Below are positions 35,055-44,337 of a stretch of DNA of 46,913 nt, in pieces (the stretch's first letter is position 1; every line of letters begins with the position of its first letter). Made by a program: the position numbers and the translations under genes. Source of the stretch: Streptomyces ipomoeae 91-03 (GTDB lineage Bacteria > Actinomycetota > Actinomycetes > Streptomycetales > Streptomycetaceae); contig NZ_AEJC01000271.1 in NCBI RefSeq assembly GCF_000317595.1, positions 1 through 46,913 on the forward strand, given 5' to 3'. Under the pieces are notes generated by a model, which saw only the letters and a program-made list of their open reading frames with translations, was not told where the DNA came from and did no database searches.

Positions 35055-35681
35055 GTGTCCGCTTCTCTGTACGAAACCCATGTGACCGTCCGCTGCGCCG
35101 ACGCCGCCGAGTCGGAACGACTCTTCCGCTGGGCGGACGCGGTCGGCCTCAAGCTCACCCATATCGAGCTGGCCCGGGGCCGGATGCGCACCCAGCCGAT
35201 GCTCACCCTGGCCGGCTCCCCGTCGTACGCCCATGAAGCGGCGCGAGCGCGGCAGGTGGCGGCACGGCTGCGGGAGGACGGCTTCGAGCCGGTGCGGGTC
35301 AAGATCGAGTCGACGCCGTGGGCTCCGGAGGTGCCGGACGGGCCCTGCGGCGGCGGACAGTACTTCGAGCACCATGTGAAGCTGCTGCTCGACGCGGACA
35401 CCGACCTCGGCGCGCTGGCCTCCCGCGTGGTCCCGCACGGCGCGCATCTGTCCTGGAACGCGCGGCGGATCCGGGGCGGCGGACGGCACGAGCGGTTCGT
35501 GACGCAGCGGTGCCGCGGCGTGGACGCGACGGGGGCGGGGCGGGCGCTGGAGGAGTTGCTGGCAGAGCTGGACGGGCTTCACGTGGTGGCTGTGGAACGG
35601 GAGTTCGTGCTCCATGACAGCGACGAGTCGGTGGACGACGGATGGATCGAGGAAACGGTGACACGGGGGGTACGGGGATGA
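35055..35681 (+). CDS. conserved protein of unknown function
   Basis: About 208 residues, beginning [20 protein letters not shown]. It contains [20 protein letters not shown], a basic helix ([20 protein letters not shown]) and [20 protein letters not shown]. Conserved in actinobacteria by my recollection but with no known activity that I can name. GTG 35001 is an alternative start. It overlaps the next gene by four bases (ATGA at 35678), suggesting that the two proteins act together. Confidence 0.6.
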   Translation: MSASLYETHVTVRCADAAESERLFRWADAVGLKLTHIELARGRMRTQPMLTLAGSPSYAHEAARARQVAARLREDGFEPVRVKIESTPWAPEVPDGPCGGGQYFEHHVKLLLDADTDLGALASRVVPHGAHLSWNARRIRGGGRHERFVTQRCRGVDATGAGRALEELLAELDGLHVVAVEREFVLHDSDESVDDGWIEETVTRGVRG

Positions 35682-36694
35682 GCGGGCGATGGGACGGCTT
35701 CGGCTGGGCGAGCGCGGAGATCCCCAAGGAGCCGCTGGACGACGAGATCCGCGCGGCGGAGAAGCTGCCGCGGACACTGCGTCCCGTGCCGGGCGACGAC
35801 GTGGTGCAGCGGCCGGTCTTCGACCCGGCGCTGAAGCACTACGAGAACGCCTACCGGGCCACCGACCCCGCCTTCACCGACCCGGCGCGCGGCGACGCCT
35901 GGCGCACGGCCAGGCGCCGGGCGCTGCATCTGGTCCTGGCCGCGATCGCCGACTCCCCGTGGGTGGACGCGCTGGTGCTGCGCGGCAGCGTGCTGATGTC
36001 GACGTGGTTCCCGGACGCCGCCCGCGAGCCCGGTGACCTGGACTTCGTCGTCGTACCGCATACCTGGGCGATCGACGACGAGCGGACGGCCCGGATGCTC
36101 GACGGGATCGCGACGGCCGCCGAGGCCCTGGCGTCCGCGCACGGGCCGCAGCTGGGGATCTCCGCGGCGGGGGCGGTCGTGGAGGACATCTGGACCTATG
36201 AGCGGGTGCCGGGCCGGCGCATGGTGCTGCCGTGGTCCGCGCCGGGTCTGCCCGGTGGCCATGTCCAGCTCGACTTCGTCTTCAACGAGAAGCTGCCCGA
36301 GGAGCCGGAGCCGGTGGAGCTGCCGGGAGGGGCGATCGTGCAGGCGGCCACACCGGCGCTCTCGCTCGCCTGGAAGCTGATGTGGATCATCAACGACACG
36401 TACGCGCAGGGCAAGGACCTCTACGACGCCGTCCTCCTCGCCGAGCGCCATCCACTCCCCTACGAGCTGCTGCACGAGGTGTTCCGGCTGTCGGGCGAGT
36501 GGCCCTACCCGTACCGCGAGAACGTGCTGCTGGAGGACGTGGTCGAGGGGGTCGGGTACGTCGAGTGGAACCACTTCGTCGTGGAGTACCCGCAGTTCGC
36601 CGACGACGAGCGGGAGTTCGCGGAGCGGCTGGTGCGGGCGGTGACGCCGACGTTCGAGCAGCGCTCAGAGGGCGGCGGGCCCGTGCTCCCGTAG
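35678..36694 (+). CDS. nucleotidyltransferase-fold protein (AbiEii-like)
   Basis: A 338-residue protein. VDALVLRGSVLMSTWFPDAA then REPGDLDFVVVP is a nucleotidyltransferase pattern (GS motif followed by DLD metal-binding acids), as in AbiEii/MenT-type toxins and related proteins; the later LQLDFVFNEK-type segment (HVQLDFVFNEK) supplies a third Asp, and ALSLAWKLMWIINDTYAQGK with KDLYDAVLLAE is the usual C-terminal helix set (K..DL.D). It is coupled to the upstream small gene by an ATGA overlap. Its 3' end overlaps the convergent dnaG by 30 bases. Whether the pair is a toxin-antitoxin system or housekeeping is unknown; the syntenic location argues for core status. Confidence 0.65.
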   Translation: MSGRWDGFGWASAEIPKEPLDDEIRAAEKLPRTLRPVPGDDVVQRPVFDPALKHYENAYRATDPAFTDPARGDAWRTARRRALHLVLAAIADSPWVDALVLRGSVLMSTWFPDAAREPGDLDFVVVPHTWAIDDERTARMLDGIATAAEALASAHGPQLGISAAGAVVEDIWTYERVPGRRMVLPWSAPGLPGGHVQLDFVFNEKLPEEPEPVELPGGAIVQAATPALSLAWKLMWIINDTYAQGKDLYDAVLLAERHPLPYELLHEVFRLSGEWPYPYRENVLLEDVVEGVGYVEWNHFVVEYPQFADDEREFAERLVRAVTPTFEQRSEGGGPVLP

Positions 36695-38566
36695 CGCCTG
36701 GTCGTACTGCTGGAGGACCCACAACTCGTTCTGCACGGCGGCCAGTTGGGCCGGGTCGCCGTGGGTGGTGAGGCGGGTGAAGCTGCTCTGGACGTCGCGC
36801 ACCCGGCGTTCGACGGCCCGACGGCGGACGGTGACCAGTTGGGCGCCCGCGTACTCCTCGTCGACCGTCCTGCGCATGATGGGCTCGACGGCCAGCTCGG
36901 TCACCATGGCCCGCACCACGTCGTCCGGCGCGGCCTCGCGGACCCGGATCAGGTATTCCTGCGGGTCCTGGGCGCCGTACTCGACGCCGCCCGCCTCGAT
37001 GATCGTCTGGCGTACGGCCGCGTACGGGGCGGCGGTGAACTCGTCGACCCCGTACGCGTCGAACGCGGGGGCGACCAACTCGGGTCGCTGGAGGGCGAGT
37101 TTGAGGAGTTCGCGCTCGGTGGCGTAGACCGGGTTGCGGAGGTTGAGGGCCGGGCCGGACGGGGGCCGGGGCGAGGACTCGTACGGCTGTGCGGGGCGCT
37201 GTGGGGCCGGCGCGGGACCCTTGCCGCCGCGCTCGCGGGCCCAGCGGGCGAGCTGGGCGACGCGCTTGACGACGAACTGGGTGTCGAGGATGCCGAGCAT
37301 GCCGGCGAGCTGCACGGCGACCTCGTGCTGGGCACCGCTGTTCTTGATGCGGGCCACGATCGGCGCGGCCTCGTCCAGGGCGGCGGCGCGCCCGGCGGGG
37401 GTCTCCAGGTCGTAGCGGACGACGATCTGGCGGAGGGCGAACTCGAAGAGCGGCGTACGGGGTTCGACCAGCTCCGCGACCGCCTCGTCGCCCTTGGCCA
37501 GGCGCAGCTCGCAGGGGTCCATGCCGTCCGGCGCGATCGCGATGTATGTCTCGGCGGCGAACTTCTGGTCGTCCTCGAAGGCGCGCAGGGCCGCCTTCTG
37601 GCCGGCCGCGTCGCCGTCGAAGGTGAAGATCACCCGCGCCGAGCCGTTGTCCATCAGCAGCCGGCGAAGGATCTTGATGTGCTCGCCGCCGAAGGCCGTA
37701 CCGCAGGTCGCGATGGCCGTCGTCACCCCGGCGAGGTGGCAGGCCATGACGTCCGTGTAACCCTCGACGACGACGGCCCGGCTGGTCTTGGCGATGTGCT
37801 GCTTGGCGAGGTCGATGCCGTACAGGACCTGGGACTTCCGGTAGATCGCCGTGTCGGGGGTGTTCAGGTACTTCGGTCCGTTGTCCGCCTCGTAGAGCTT
37901 GCGGGCGCCGAAGCCGACGACGTCTCCCGCGATGTCGCGGATCGGCCACATCAGACGGCCCCGGAAGCGGTCGATGGGGCCTCGGCGGCCCTCCTGGGAG
38001 AGGCCGGAGAGGAGCAGTTCCTTGTCGGTGAAGCCCTTGCCGCGGAGGTAGCGGGTGAGGTGGTCCCAGCCCTGGGGGCTGTAACCGACGCCGAAGTGGA
38101 CGGCCGCCGCCTGGTCGAAGCCGCGCTCGGCGAGGAAGATCCGGCCGGTGTCGGCCTCGGGGCTGACGGCCAGCTGCTCCGCGTACCACTCGGCGGCGAG
38201 CTTGTGCGCCTCGACCAGCCGGATCCGCTCGCCGCGCTGGTGGGAGGGGTTGTACCCGCCCTCCTCGTAGCGCAGGGTGATCCCGGCCTGGGCGGCCAGG
38301 CGCTCGACCGCCTCCGAGAAGGAGAGGTGGTCGATCTTCATCACGAACGTGATGGTGTCGCCGCCCTCCTGGCAGCCGAAGCAGTGGAAGAGCCCCTTGC
38401 TCGGGCTGACCTGGAAGGATGGCGACTTCTCGTCGTGGAAGGGACACAGCCCCTTCAGGTTCCCCCCGCCCGCGCTACGCAGCTGGAGGTACTCGGACAC
38501 CACGGCGTCGATCGGGACCGCGTCCCGTACCGCCTTCACGTCCTCGTCGTTGATCCGTCCTGCCAC
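36665..38566 (-). CDS. dnaG: DNA primase
   Basis: A 633-residue bacterial primase. CHC2 zinc ribbon: Cys41, His44, Cys62, Cys65 (CPFHDEKSPS ... FHCFGCQEGG). TOPRIM catalytic core: VVVEGYTDVMACHLAGV with the essential Glu and IFTFDGDAAGQKAALRAFED with the DxD. The C-terminal helicase-interacting region follows a Pro-rich linker (GPAPAPQRPAQPYESSPRPP). It synthesises RNA primers for replication with DnaB. Start MAGRINDEDVKAVRDAVPID fits the family. A 140-bp gap with a GCGCCCCTGAAGGGGCGC palindrome (38611-38628) separates it from the next gene upstream. Confidence 0.97.
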   Translation of the reverse strand: MAGRINDEDVKAVRDAVPIDAVVSEYLQLRSAGGGNLKGLCPFHDEKSPSFQVSPSKGLFHCFGCQEGGDTITFVMKIDHLSFSEAVERLAAQAGITLRYEEGGYNPSHQRGERIRLVEAHKLAAEWYAEQLAVSPEADTGRIFLAERGFDQAAAVHFGVGYSPQGWDHLTRYLRGKGFTDKELLLSGLSQEGRRGPIDRFRGRLMWPIRDIAGDVVGFGARKLYEADNGPKYLNTPDTAIYRKSQVLYGIDLAKQHIAKTSRAVVVEGYTDVMACHLAGVTTAIATCGTAFGGEHIKILRRLLMDNGSARVIFTFDGDAAGQKAALRAFEDDQKFAAETYIAIAPDGMDPCELRLAKGDEAVAELVEPRTPLFEFALRQIVVRYDLETPAGRAAALDEAAPIVARIKNSGAQHEVAVQLAGMLGILDTQFVVKRVAQLARWARERGGKGPAPAPQRPAQPYESSPRPPSGPALNLRNPVYATERELLKLALQRPELVAPAFDAYGVDEFTAAPYAAVRQTIIEAGGVEYGAQDPQEYLIRVREAAPDDVVRAMVTELAVEPIMRRTVDEEYAGAQLVTVRRRAVERRVRDVQSSFTRLTTHGDPAQLAAVQNELWVLQQYDQALREHGPAAL

Positions 38567-38715
38567 GCGGTGATTCTACGGGGACGGACCGACAGCCATG
38601 GGGCCGCAGGAGCGCCCCTGAAGGGGCGCGGGCGTGACCTCATGCGGCTCCGCCGCGTGGGCACGGCCGGCCACACACGGCCCGCAGCCGCCCGGCATCC
38701 CAAGCAGGCGACCCC

Positions 38716-39981
38716 TTAGGCGACCAGGCTCTCCAACGGCACCTGCGGGCTCGAAAGCGCCTCCACGTCCACAGCCGCCCGAGACCTGATCAGCTTCTGA
38801 ATCGTCTCCGTGACGTCCCACACATTCACGTTCATCCCGGCGAGCACTCGCCCCTGACGCACCCAGAACGCGATGAACTCCCGCTTCCCGGCGTCCCCCC
38901 GGATCACCACCTGGTCGTACGACCCGGGCGGCGCCCATCCCGAGTACTCCATCCCCATGTCGTACTGGTCGGAGAAGAAGTACGGCACCCGGTCGTACGT
39001 GATGTCCCGCCCGAGCATCGCGCGCGCCGCGGCCGGCCCGCCGTTGAGCGCGTTGGCCCAGTGCTCCACCCGCAGCCGGGTGTCGAAGAGGGCGTGGGGG
39101 AAGGACACGACATCACCGGCCGCGTAGATGGCGGGGTCGGACGTACGGAGCTGGGCGTCCACCACGATGCCGCCGCCCTGTGACCGGTCGGCCAGCTCCA
39201 GCCCCGCGGCTTCGGCGAGGCCGACCCGGGGCGCCGCCCCGATCGCCGCGAGGACGTCGTGCGCGGGGTGCTCCTCCCCCGTGTCGGTGCGGGCCGCGAG
39301 CACCATGCCGTCCTGGCCGACGATCTCGGTGAGCTTCGCGCCGAAGCGGAAGCGGACGCCGCGCTCGCGGTGCAGCTCGGCGAAGAGGTTGCCCAGCTCG
39401 GGGCCGAGCACGCCGTGCAGCGGTGTCGGTTCCGGCTCCACGACGGTGACCTCCGCGCCGTACTCGCGGGCCGCCGCCGCGACCTCCAGGCCGATCCAGC
39501 CGGCGCCCGCGATGACGAGATGGCCGTTGTCCCGGCCGAGGGCGGCGAGGACGCCCTTGAGGCGCTCGGCGTGGGCGAGACGACGCAGATGGTGGACGCC
39601 GGCGAGACCCGTACCCGGGATGTCCAGGCGGCGCGGTTCCGCGCCGGTCGTGAGCAGCAGCTTGTCGTAGTGGACGAGGGTGCCGTCGTCGCCGAAGCGG
39701 ACGGTCTTCGCCGTGCGGTCGATCGCGTCGACGGTCTGGCCCAGGTGCAGCTCGATGTCGTTGCGCGCGTACCAGCCCGGTTCATGGACGAAGACGCTGT
39801 CGCGCTCCTCCTTGCCGAGCAGATAGCCCTTGGAGAGCGGGGGACGCTCGTACGGGTGGTCGCGTTCGTCGCTGATCAGTATCACGCGGCCGGTGAAGCC
39901 CTCCACTCGGAGAGTCTCGGCCGCCTTCGCGCCGGCGAGACCGCCTCCGACGATGACGAATGTCTGATCCGCGTCGACCAC
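38716..39981 (-). CDS. FAD-dependent ferredoxin/rubredoxin reductase-type oxidoreductase
   Basis: A 421-residue flavoprotein of the NAD(P)H-dependent ferredoxin reductase family. FAD-binding FVIVGGGLAGAKAAETLR at the N-terminus, NAD(P)-binding HLVIAGAGWIGLEVAAAARE near residue 150, and the second FAD motif IYAAGDVVSFPHALFDTRLR. Family members pass electrons from NAD(P)H to ferredoxins that serve P450s or dioxygenases. The P450 at 9.0-10.2 kb could use it, but that is speculative. Upstream on the minus strand is a 100-bp gap before dgt. Confidence 0.9.
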   Translation of the reverse strand: MVDADQTFVIVGGGLAGAKAAETLRVEGFTGRVILISDERDHPYERPPLSKGYLLGKEERDSVFVHEPGWYARNDIELHLGQTVDAIDRTAKTVRFGDDGTLVHYDKLLLTTGAEPRRLDIPGTGLAGVHHLRRLAHAERLKGVLAALGRDNGHLVIAGAGWIGLEVAAAAREYGAEVTVVEPEPTPLHGVLGPELGNLFAELHRERGVRFRFGAKLTEIVGQDGMVLAARTDTGEEHPAHDVLAAIGAAPRVGLAEAAGLELADRSQGGGIVVDAQLRTSDPAIYAAGDVVSFPHALFDTRLRVEHWANALNGGPAAARAMLGRDITYDRVPYFFSDQYDMGMEYSGWAPPGSYDQVVIRGDAGKREFIAFWVRQGRVLAGMNVNVWDVTETIQKLIRSRAAVDVEALSSPQVPLESLVA

Positions 39982-40085
39982 TTGATGCCTCCTCTTAAGG
40001 GTGCGTCCACATGCGAGCGTCCCGCACAGAGCGTGATGCGGGAAGAGGTAGTGACCCGATCAGGCCACGCAGGGTCACGTATTTG

Positions 40086-41402
40086 TCACTTCCGCCCCAT
40101 CAGTCTCGCGTGCAGAGTGCGGGCCGAGATGTCGGTGAGGGAGGCGATCTGGTCGACGATCACGCGCTTACGGGCACGGTCGTCCAGGGCCACGTCGAAC
40201 AGCGCGCGGAACTGCGGTTCGAGGCCTTCGGGCGCGCGGGCGGTCAGCGCCTCGGCGAGTTCGGCGACGACGATCCGCTGGTCGGCGCGGAGCCGCTCCT
40301 GCTCGGCGCGCTGCATCACATACCGGTCGGCGACCGCCTTGAGGACCGCGCACTCCAGGCGCGTCCCGCGCGGGACGACGAGTGCGGCGCCGTACCGGGT
40401 GAGGCGTCCGCCGCCGTATGCCTCTCGGGTGGCGGCCTCGGCGGCCAGGCAGAAGCGGCCGATGAGTTGGCTGGTGGCGTCCTTCAGCCGGGCCTGCGCG
40501 ACGGCCGTTCCGTCATAGCCGTGCGGCCACCACTCCTGGTCGAGGAGGCGGTCAAGGGCCTCGGCGAGTTCGGCGGGGTCGGTGTCGGCCGGCACATACC
40601 GGCCGCGCGCCACCGCGAACACCTCCTGCCGTTCCGGCTCCGCGTGCAGGCAGTTGGGGTCGATATGGCCCGCGTGCAGGCCGTCCTCGACGTCGTGCAC
40701 CGAGTACGCCACGTCGTCGGACCAGTCCATGACCTGCGCCTCGAAGGTCGTACGGCCGTCGGGGGCACCCTGTCTGACCCAGTCGAAGACCGGGCGGTCG
40801 TCCTCGTACACGCCGAACTTGGGCGACTTGGGGTCGGTGGGGTGGACGCCTCGGGGCCAGGGGTACTTGGTGGCGGCGTCCAGGGTCGCGCGGGTGAGGT
40901 TCAGGCCGACGCTCATGAGGTCGTCCGACTCCGGGGACCGTACGAAGCGCTTGGGTTCGATGCGGGTGAGGAGCCTCAGGGACTGGGCGTTGCCCTCGAA
41001 ACCGCCGCAGTCCTCGGCGAATTCGTTCAGGGCCTGTTCGCCGTTGTGGCCGAACGGGGGGTGGCCGAGGTCGTGGGAGAGGCAGGCGGCCTCCACCAGG
41101 TCCGGGTCACAGCCGAGTACCGCGCCCAGCTCCCGGCCGACCTGGGCGCATTCGAGGGAGTGCGTCAGCCGGGTGCGGGGGCTGGCGTCCCAGGCCTGGT
41201 TCCGGGTGCCCGGCGTCACCACTTGGGTTTTGCCGGCGAGTCTTCTCAGGGCCGCCGAGTGCAGTACGCGGGCGCGGTCGCGTTGGAAGGCGGTGCGGCC
41301 CGGACGCTTGTCGGGCTCTGGGGCCCAGCGGGCCACTGACGTGGGGTCGTAGCCGGAGGGTGGGGTGTGGTTCTCGTGAGGGGCGAGTGCGGTGCCTTCC
41401 AT
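40086..41402 (-). CDS. dgt: deoxyguanosinetriphosphate triphosphohydrolase-like HD protein
   Basis: A 438-residue HD-superfamily dNTPase. [40 protein letters not shown] and [20 protein letters not shown] carry the H...HD metal ligands and the family signature; [20 protein letters not shown] supplies the distal Asp. It hydrolyses dGTP (or other dNTPs) to the nucleoside and tripolyphosphate, affecting nucleotide pools. The start at ATG 41402 ([10 protein letters not shown]) is chosen; the frame continues to 41540 without family resemblance. Neighbouring dnaG fits a replication-linked cluster. Confidence 0.92.
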   Translation of the reverse strand: MEGTALAPHENHTPPSGYDPTSVARWAPEPDKRPGRTAFQRDRARVLHSAALRRLAGKTQVVTPGTRNQAWDASPRTRLTHSLECAQVGRELGAVLGCDPDLVEAACLSHDLGHPPFGHNGEQALNEFAEDCGGFEGNAQSLRLLTRIEPKRFVRSPESDDLMSVGLNLTRATLDAATKYPWPRGVHPTDPKSPKFGVYEDDRPVFDWVRQGAPDGRTTFEAQVMDWSDDVAYSVHDVEDGLHAGHIDPNCLHAEPERQEVFAVARGRYVPADTDPAELAEALDRLLDQEWWPHGYDGTAVAQARLKDATSQLIGRFCLAAEAATREAYGGGRLTRYGAALVVPRGTRLECAVLKAVADRYVMQRAEQERLRADQRIVVAELAEALTARAPEGLEPQFRALFDVALDDRARKRVIVDQIASLTDISARTLHARLMGRK

Positions 41403-41546
41403 GTCTCGACAGTAAGCGGAGGGGGTGACAAATGGGTGCCTACGCGTCTGCCGGGTTCGTGAATCGGGCGAGTGCGGGTTCGTTGTGGCCGGTCGCAGCC
41501 CCGCGCCCCTTACGGCGAAGCCGTTCCCCTCCGGCCACAAGGTGAC

Positions 41547-42410
41547 CTACGCCGTTGCCAGAGCTCGTTCCTTTGTCATCTCCGGGGTCGTCAGGGCCTC
41601 GTCGTAGCGGTGCAGCACCAGGCGGGCCATCGACTCGTGGGCACCCAAGGGGGCCGCGGCCATCCACGGGGCCGCCTCCGCGCACTCCGTGGCGAAGCGG
41701 CCGGGGGCCGTGAAGTAGGAGGCCACTGCCACTCGGTGGCGGCCCTTCGCGCGCAGGGCGCGTACGGCTTCCCGGACCGTGGGGGTGGCGGCCGAGGCGT
41801 AGGCGTTGAGGACGGGGACGCCCAGACGGGTGGAGAGGAGGCGAGCGGTGTGGCCCGCGTCGACGGCGGCCTCGGGGTCGCGGGAGCCGGCGGCGGCCAG
41901 GACCACCGCGCTGGTGCGGCGCTCGGCCTCGGTCATACGGGTGCGCCAGCCGGCCTCGACGAGACGGGTGTGCAGGGTGTCCACGAGGAGGGGATGCGGG
42001 CCGAGGGGGGCGGCCACGCGGGTGCGGGCCTGCGACACGGCGGCCATCTCGGGGATGTCCTGCTTGATGTGGTAGCCCCGGCTGAGGAGCAGCGGGACGA
42101 GGACGGCCTCCCGGTCGCCGAGATCGGCGAGGGTGTCGGGGAGCAGGGGCTCGTTCAGCTCGATGTGGCCGAGACGCACGGACAGACCGGGGCGCTGCTC
42201 GCGGACACGGTCCATGAGGGCGCTTACGGTGGCCAGCGCGCGCGGGTCGCGGCTGCCGTGCGCCACGAGAACGAGCTCGGGCGGGGTGGGGCGCCGGGTC
42301 CCGTTGAGCGAGACGAGGCTGAGCTGGCTGGCCAGCTGGTCGGTGATCCGGTTCATGATGTGCGCCGTACTGTCGAGGTCCGCGTTCGACTTGCTCGTCG
42401 TCGCCGTCAT
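41547..42410 (-). CDS. sirohydrochlorin chelatase / CbiX-family protein
   Basis: A 287-residue two-lobed chelatase. The N-lobe has LVLVAHGSRDPRALATVSAL and VPLLLSRGYHIKQDIPEMAA (metal-binding His residues); the C-lobe repeats the fold with VLAAAGSRDPEAAVDAGHTA and RVAVASYFTAPGRFATECAE. CbiX/SirB enzymes insert Fe2+ or Co2+ into sirohydrochlorin. Siroheme is the cofactor of nitrite and sulfite reductases, so its location 2 kb from a nitrate reductase gene is consistent with a nitrogen-assimilation role. Confidence 0.85.
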   Translation of the reverse strand: MTATTSKSNADLDSTAHIMNRITDQLASQLSLVSLNGTRRPTPPELVLVAHGSRDPRALATVSALMDRVREQRPGLSVRLGHIELNEPLLPDTLADLGDREAVLVPLLLSRGYHIKQDIPEMAAVSQARTRVAAPLGPHPLLVDTLHTRLVEAGWRTRMTEAERRTSAVVLAAAGSRDPEAAVDAGHTARLLSTRLGVPVLNAYASAATPTVREAVRALRAKGRHRVAVASYFTAPGRFATECAEAAPWMAAAPLGAHESMARLVLHRYDEALTTPEMTKERALATA

Positions 42411-42693
42411 GAATCGATGGTGCCGGGGGGAGGTTGCGTCCCCGTTGCACTGGAATCACGGGCCTTTTCCAGGGGATCACGGTGGGCCCTGGAGGGGTGT
42501 GAACCTACGTGACCTGCGGTTTCGACCTGGTCGAGTGAGACTGATCACGCTGTCGGGTGAACCGGATCACCGCGTACGACGTCTTCGTTGGTCGGGAAGA
42601 CGGGCGCTGTCGAGCCCATCGGAAACACCCAGGACACATGGCGGGCGGCGAACGGTCCGGAGAGCGGGGGATCAGCGTGGGGTGGGGAGCGCG

Positions 42694-43419
42694 GTGAAGC
42701 GGGGAGCGGGTGAGGCGGGGAGCAGGGTGCGCCGGTTCAGGCGTTTCGTCCGGCTGCCCCGGCTGCCTCGTACGCGTGCGGGGCGGCGGCGGGGTGTGCA
42801 GGTGGTCATGTTGCTGTGTGTGCTGGGGCTGCTGCCCGCGACGTGGATGTTCACCGCCGCCGACGGGCGGCTGCGGACGACCGCCGATGTGCCGCGCAGC
42901 GATGTCGCCGTGGTCTTCGGCGCGGGGCTGTGGCAGGGCGAGCCGTCGCCGTATCTCGCGCGGCGACTGGACGCGGCCGTGGAGCTGTACCGGACGGGCC
43001 GGATAGACGTCGTACTGGTCACCGGGGACAACAGCCGTGAGGAGTACGACGAGCCGGACGCGATGCGCGCCTATCTCACCGAGCACGGGGTGCCCGACCG
43101 GCAGATAGTGAGCGACTACGCCGGGTTCGACACCTGGGACTCCTGCGTCCGAGCCAAGAAGATCTTCGGCGTCGACCGCGCGGTGCTCATCAGCCAGGCC
43201 TTCCACATACGGCGGGCGGTCGCGCTGTGCCAGGAGGCCGGCGTCGAGTCGTACGGCGTCGGGGTGCAGGACCGGCACGACGCGACCTGGTACTACGGCG
43301 CCACACGCGAGCTGTTCGCCGCGGGCAAGGCCTCCCTCGACGCCCTGTTCGAGCCGGACCCCCGGTTCCTCGGGCCGGAGGAACCGGGGGTCGAGCGGGC
43401 GCTCGCCTCGGGCCGCTGA
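42694..43419 (+). CDS. DUF218/YdcF (SanA-like) membrane-anchored protein
   Basis: A 241-residue protein with a basic N-terminus, one TM segment (VQVVMLLCVLGLLPATWMFT) and an extracytoplasmic DUF218 domain: DVAVVFGAGLWQGEPSPYLA, ARRLDAAVELYRTGRIDVVL, VTGDNSREEYDEPDAMRAYL, SQAFHIRRAVALCQEAGVES. SanA/YdcF proteins are linked to envelope integrity and vancomycin resistance in enterobacteria; the reaction is unknown. Start GTG 42694 with GGGGAG five bases upstream. The 283-bp gap to cbiX shows no clear element. Confidence 0.85.
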   Translation: MKRGAGEAGSRVRRFRRFVRLPRLPRTRAGRRRGVQVVMLLCVLGLLPATWMFTAADGRLRTTADVPRSDVAVVFGAGLWQGEPSPYLARRLDAAVELYRTGRIDVVLVTGDNSREEYDEPDAMRAYLTEHGVPDRQIVSDYAGFDTWDSCVRAKKIFGVDRAVLISQAFHIRRAVALCQEAGVESYGVGVQDRHDATWYYGATRELFAAGKASLDALFEPDPRFLGPEEPGVERALASGR

Positions 43420-43458
43420 CGCGTTGGGAGCCTTGTGGTTCGTGGAGGCGATGGGTCC

Positions 43459-43968
43459 TTAGTGGACGGTGCCCCACGTGCCCTGGTCCACGGCGCAGCC
43501 CCACTTCTTGCCGCTCGCGGTCTTGCCGTACACGGTGAACTTCACCTCGTACTTGTCGGTCCGCAGCATGTGCGTGCTGACCTTGAAGGCCGCGCTCTTG
43601 CCCGGCTTCAGCGTCTTGGCGGCGATCTTGACGGTCTGGTTCGTCTTCTGGGTGATCCGGCCGATCGGCTTGGTCGTCACGGTCGCCTTGCCGAAGCGGA
43701 GGTTCTTGGTGTTCTGCACCTTGAGGCTGACGTCCTTGAACGTCTGCTTCTTGCTGGAGTTCTTCAGACCGAACTTGAGACCGCCGTTGGTCACCCAGTT
43801 GTTCTGGTCGACGTAGAACTTCGTCAGGTAGGTGATCTTGATCGGGCAGTTGGCGGTGGCCTGCGAGGACACGGTCGACGCGGACGCGGCGCCGGCGAGG
43901 CCCAGCTGGGCGGCGGTCAGAGCGCCGGCGGCACCCAGGACTGCGACGGTGGTGCGCATACGGTTCAC
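43459..43968 (-). CDS. small secreted protein of unknown function
   Basis: A 169-residue protein with a clear Sec signal (MNRMRTTVAVLGAAGALTAA, cleavage probably after ASAS near residue 31). The mature part is Lys/Thr-rich and beta-strand-like: CPIKITYLTKFYVDQNNWVT, FKDVSLKVQNTKNLRFGKAT, GKSAAFKVSTHMLRTDKYEV, and a final WGCAVDQGTWGTVH with a Cys that could pair with the N-terminal Cys. It resembles an immunoglobulin-like fold, but I recognise no family. It is convergent with the DUF218 gene 40 bases away. Confidence 0.7.
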   Translation of the reverse strand: MNRMRTTVAVLGAAGALTAAQLGLAGAASASTVSSQATANCPIKITYLTKFYVDQNNWVTNGGLKFGLKNSSKKQTFKDVSLKVQNTKNLRFGKATVTTKPIGRITQKTNQTVKIAAKTLKPGKSAAFKVSTHMLRTDKYEVKFTVYGKTASGKKWGCAVDQGTWGTVH

Positions 43969-44142
43969 GATGGTGGTACCTCTTCCCCCTACGGCCCCTC
44001 ATGGGCCACATGACAGGACGTGCGCTCCATGGGGGCTCACGGACCCCCATGTCAGTGACGCCCGTAGTTCTTAGCACGCACGAACGAACGGGGGGACGGT
44101 AAGCGCTTCGACGGCCGGGGACGGTGACAGAATCGGGACATC

Positions 44143-44163
44143 GGTGAGACGTTCGTTCACCGT
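44143..44163. promoter_or_regulatory. inverted repeat, possible operator
   Basis: CGGTGA (44143-44148) and TCACCG (44158-44163) flank a 9-nt centre (GACGTTCGT). It lies in the 369-bp divergent region between the secreted protein gene and the nitrate reductase gene. Ligand unknown. Confidence 0.35.
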
Positions 44164-44287
44164 TGGGAGCGGGAGCGGGATCCTCACGGCTTGAGCCGCG
44201 CGGGTGGGTCGGGTGGGTCGGGTGGCCCCGGCGGCTTCGGTCCTCACGTCGGCGTCGGCCGCGGCGGGAGGTCCCCGTCCCGGTCGT

Positions 44288-44325
44288 GTAACGGGGTGCG
44301 TTCCGGGGCGTAACACGGTCGACGC
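44288..44325 (+). promoter_or_regulatory. GlnR-type nitrogen-control binding site
   Basis: GTAAC at 44288-44292 and GTAAC at 44310-44314 are exactly 22 bases apart, with CGTTC in between at the 6-nt spacing and GACGC after the next 6 nt. This reproduces the Streptomyces GlnR arrangement GTnAC-n6-GAAAC-n6-GTnAC-n6-GAAAC, although the second and fourth elements are poor. Assimilatory nitrate reductase genes are known GlnR targets in S. coelicolor. The site ends only ~12 bases before the ATG. Confidence 0.6.
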
Positions 44326-44337
44326 ACGCTGAGCGGT

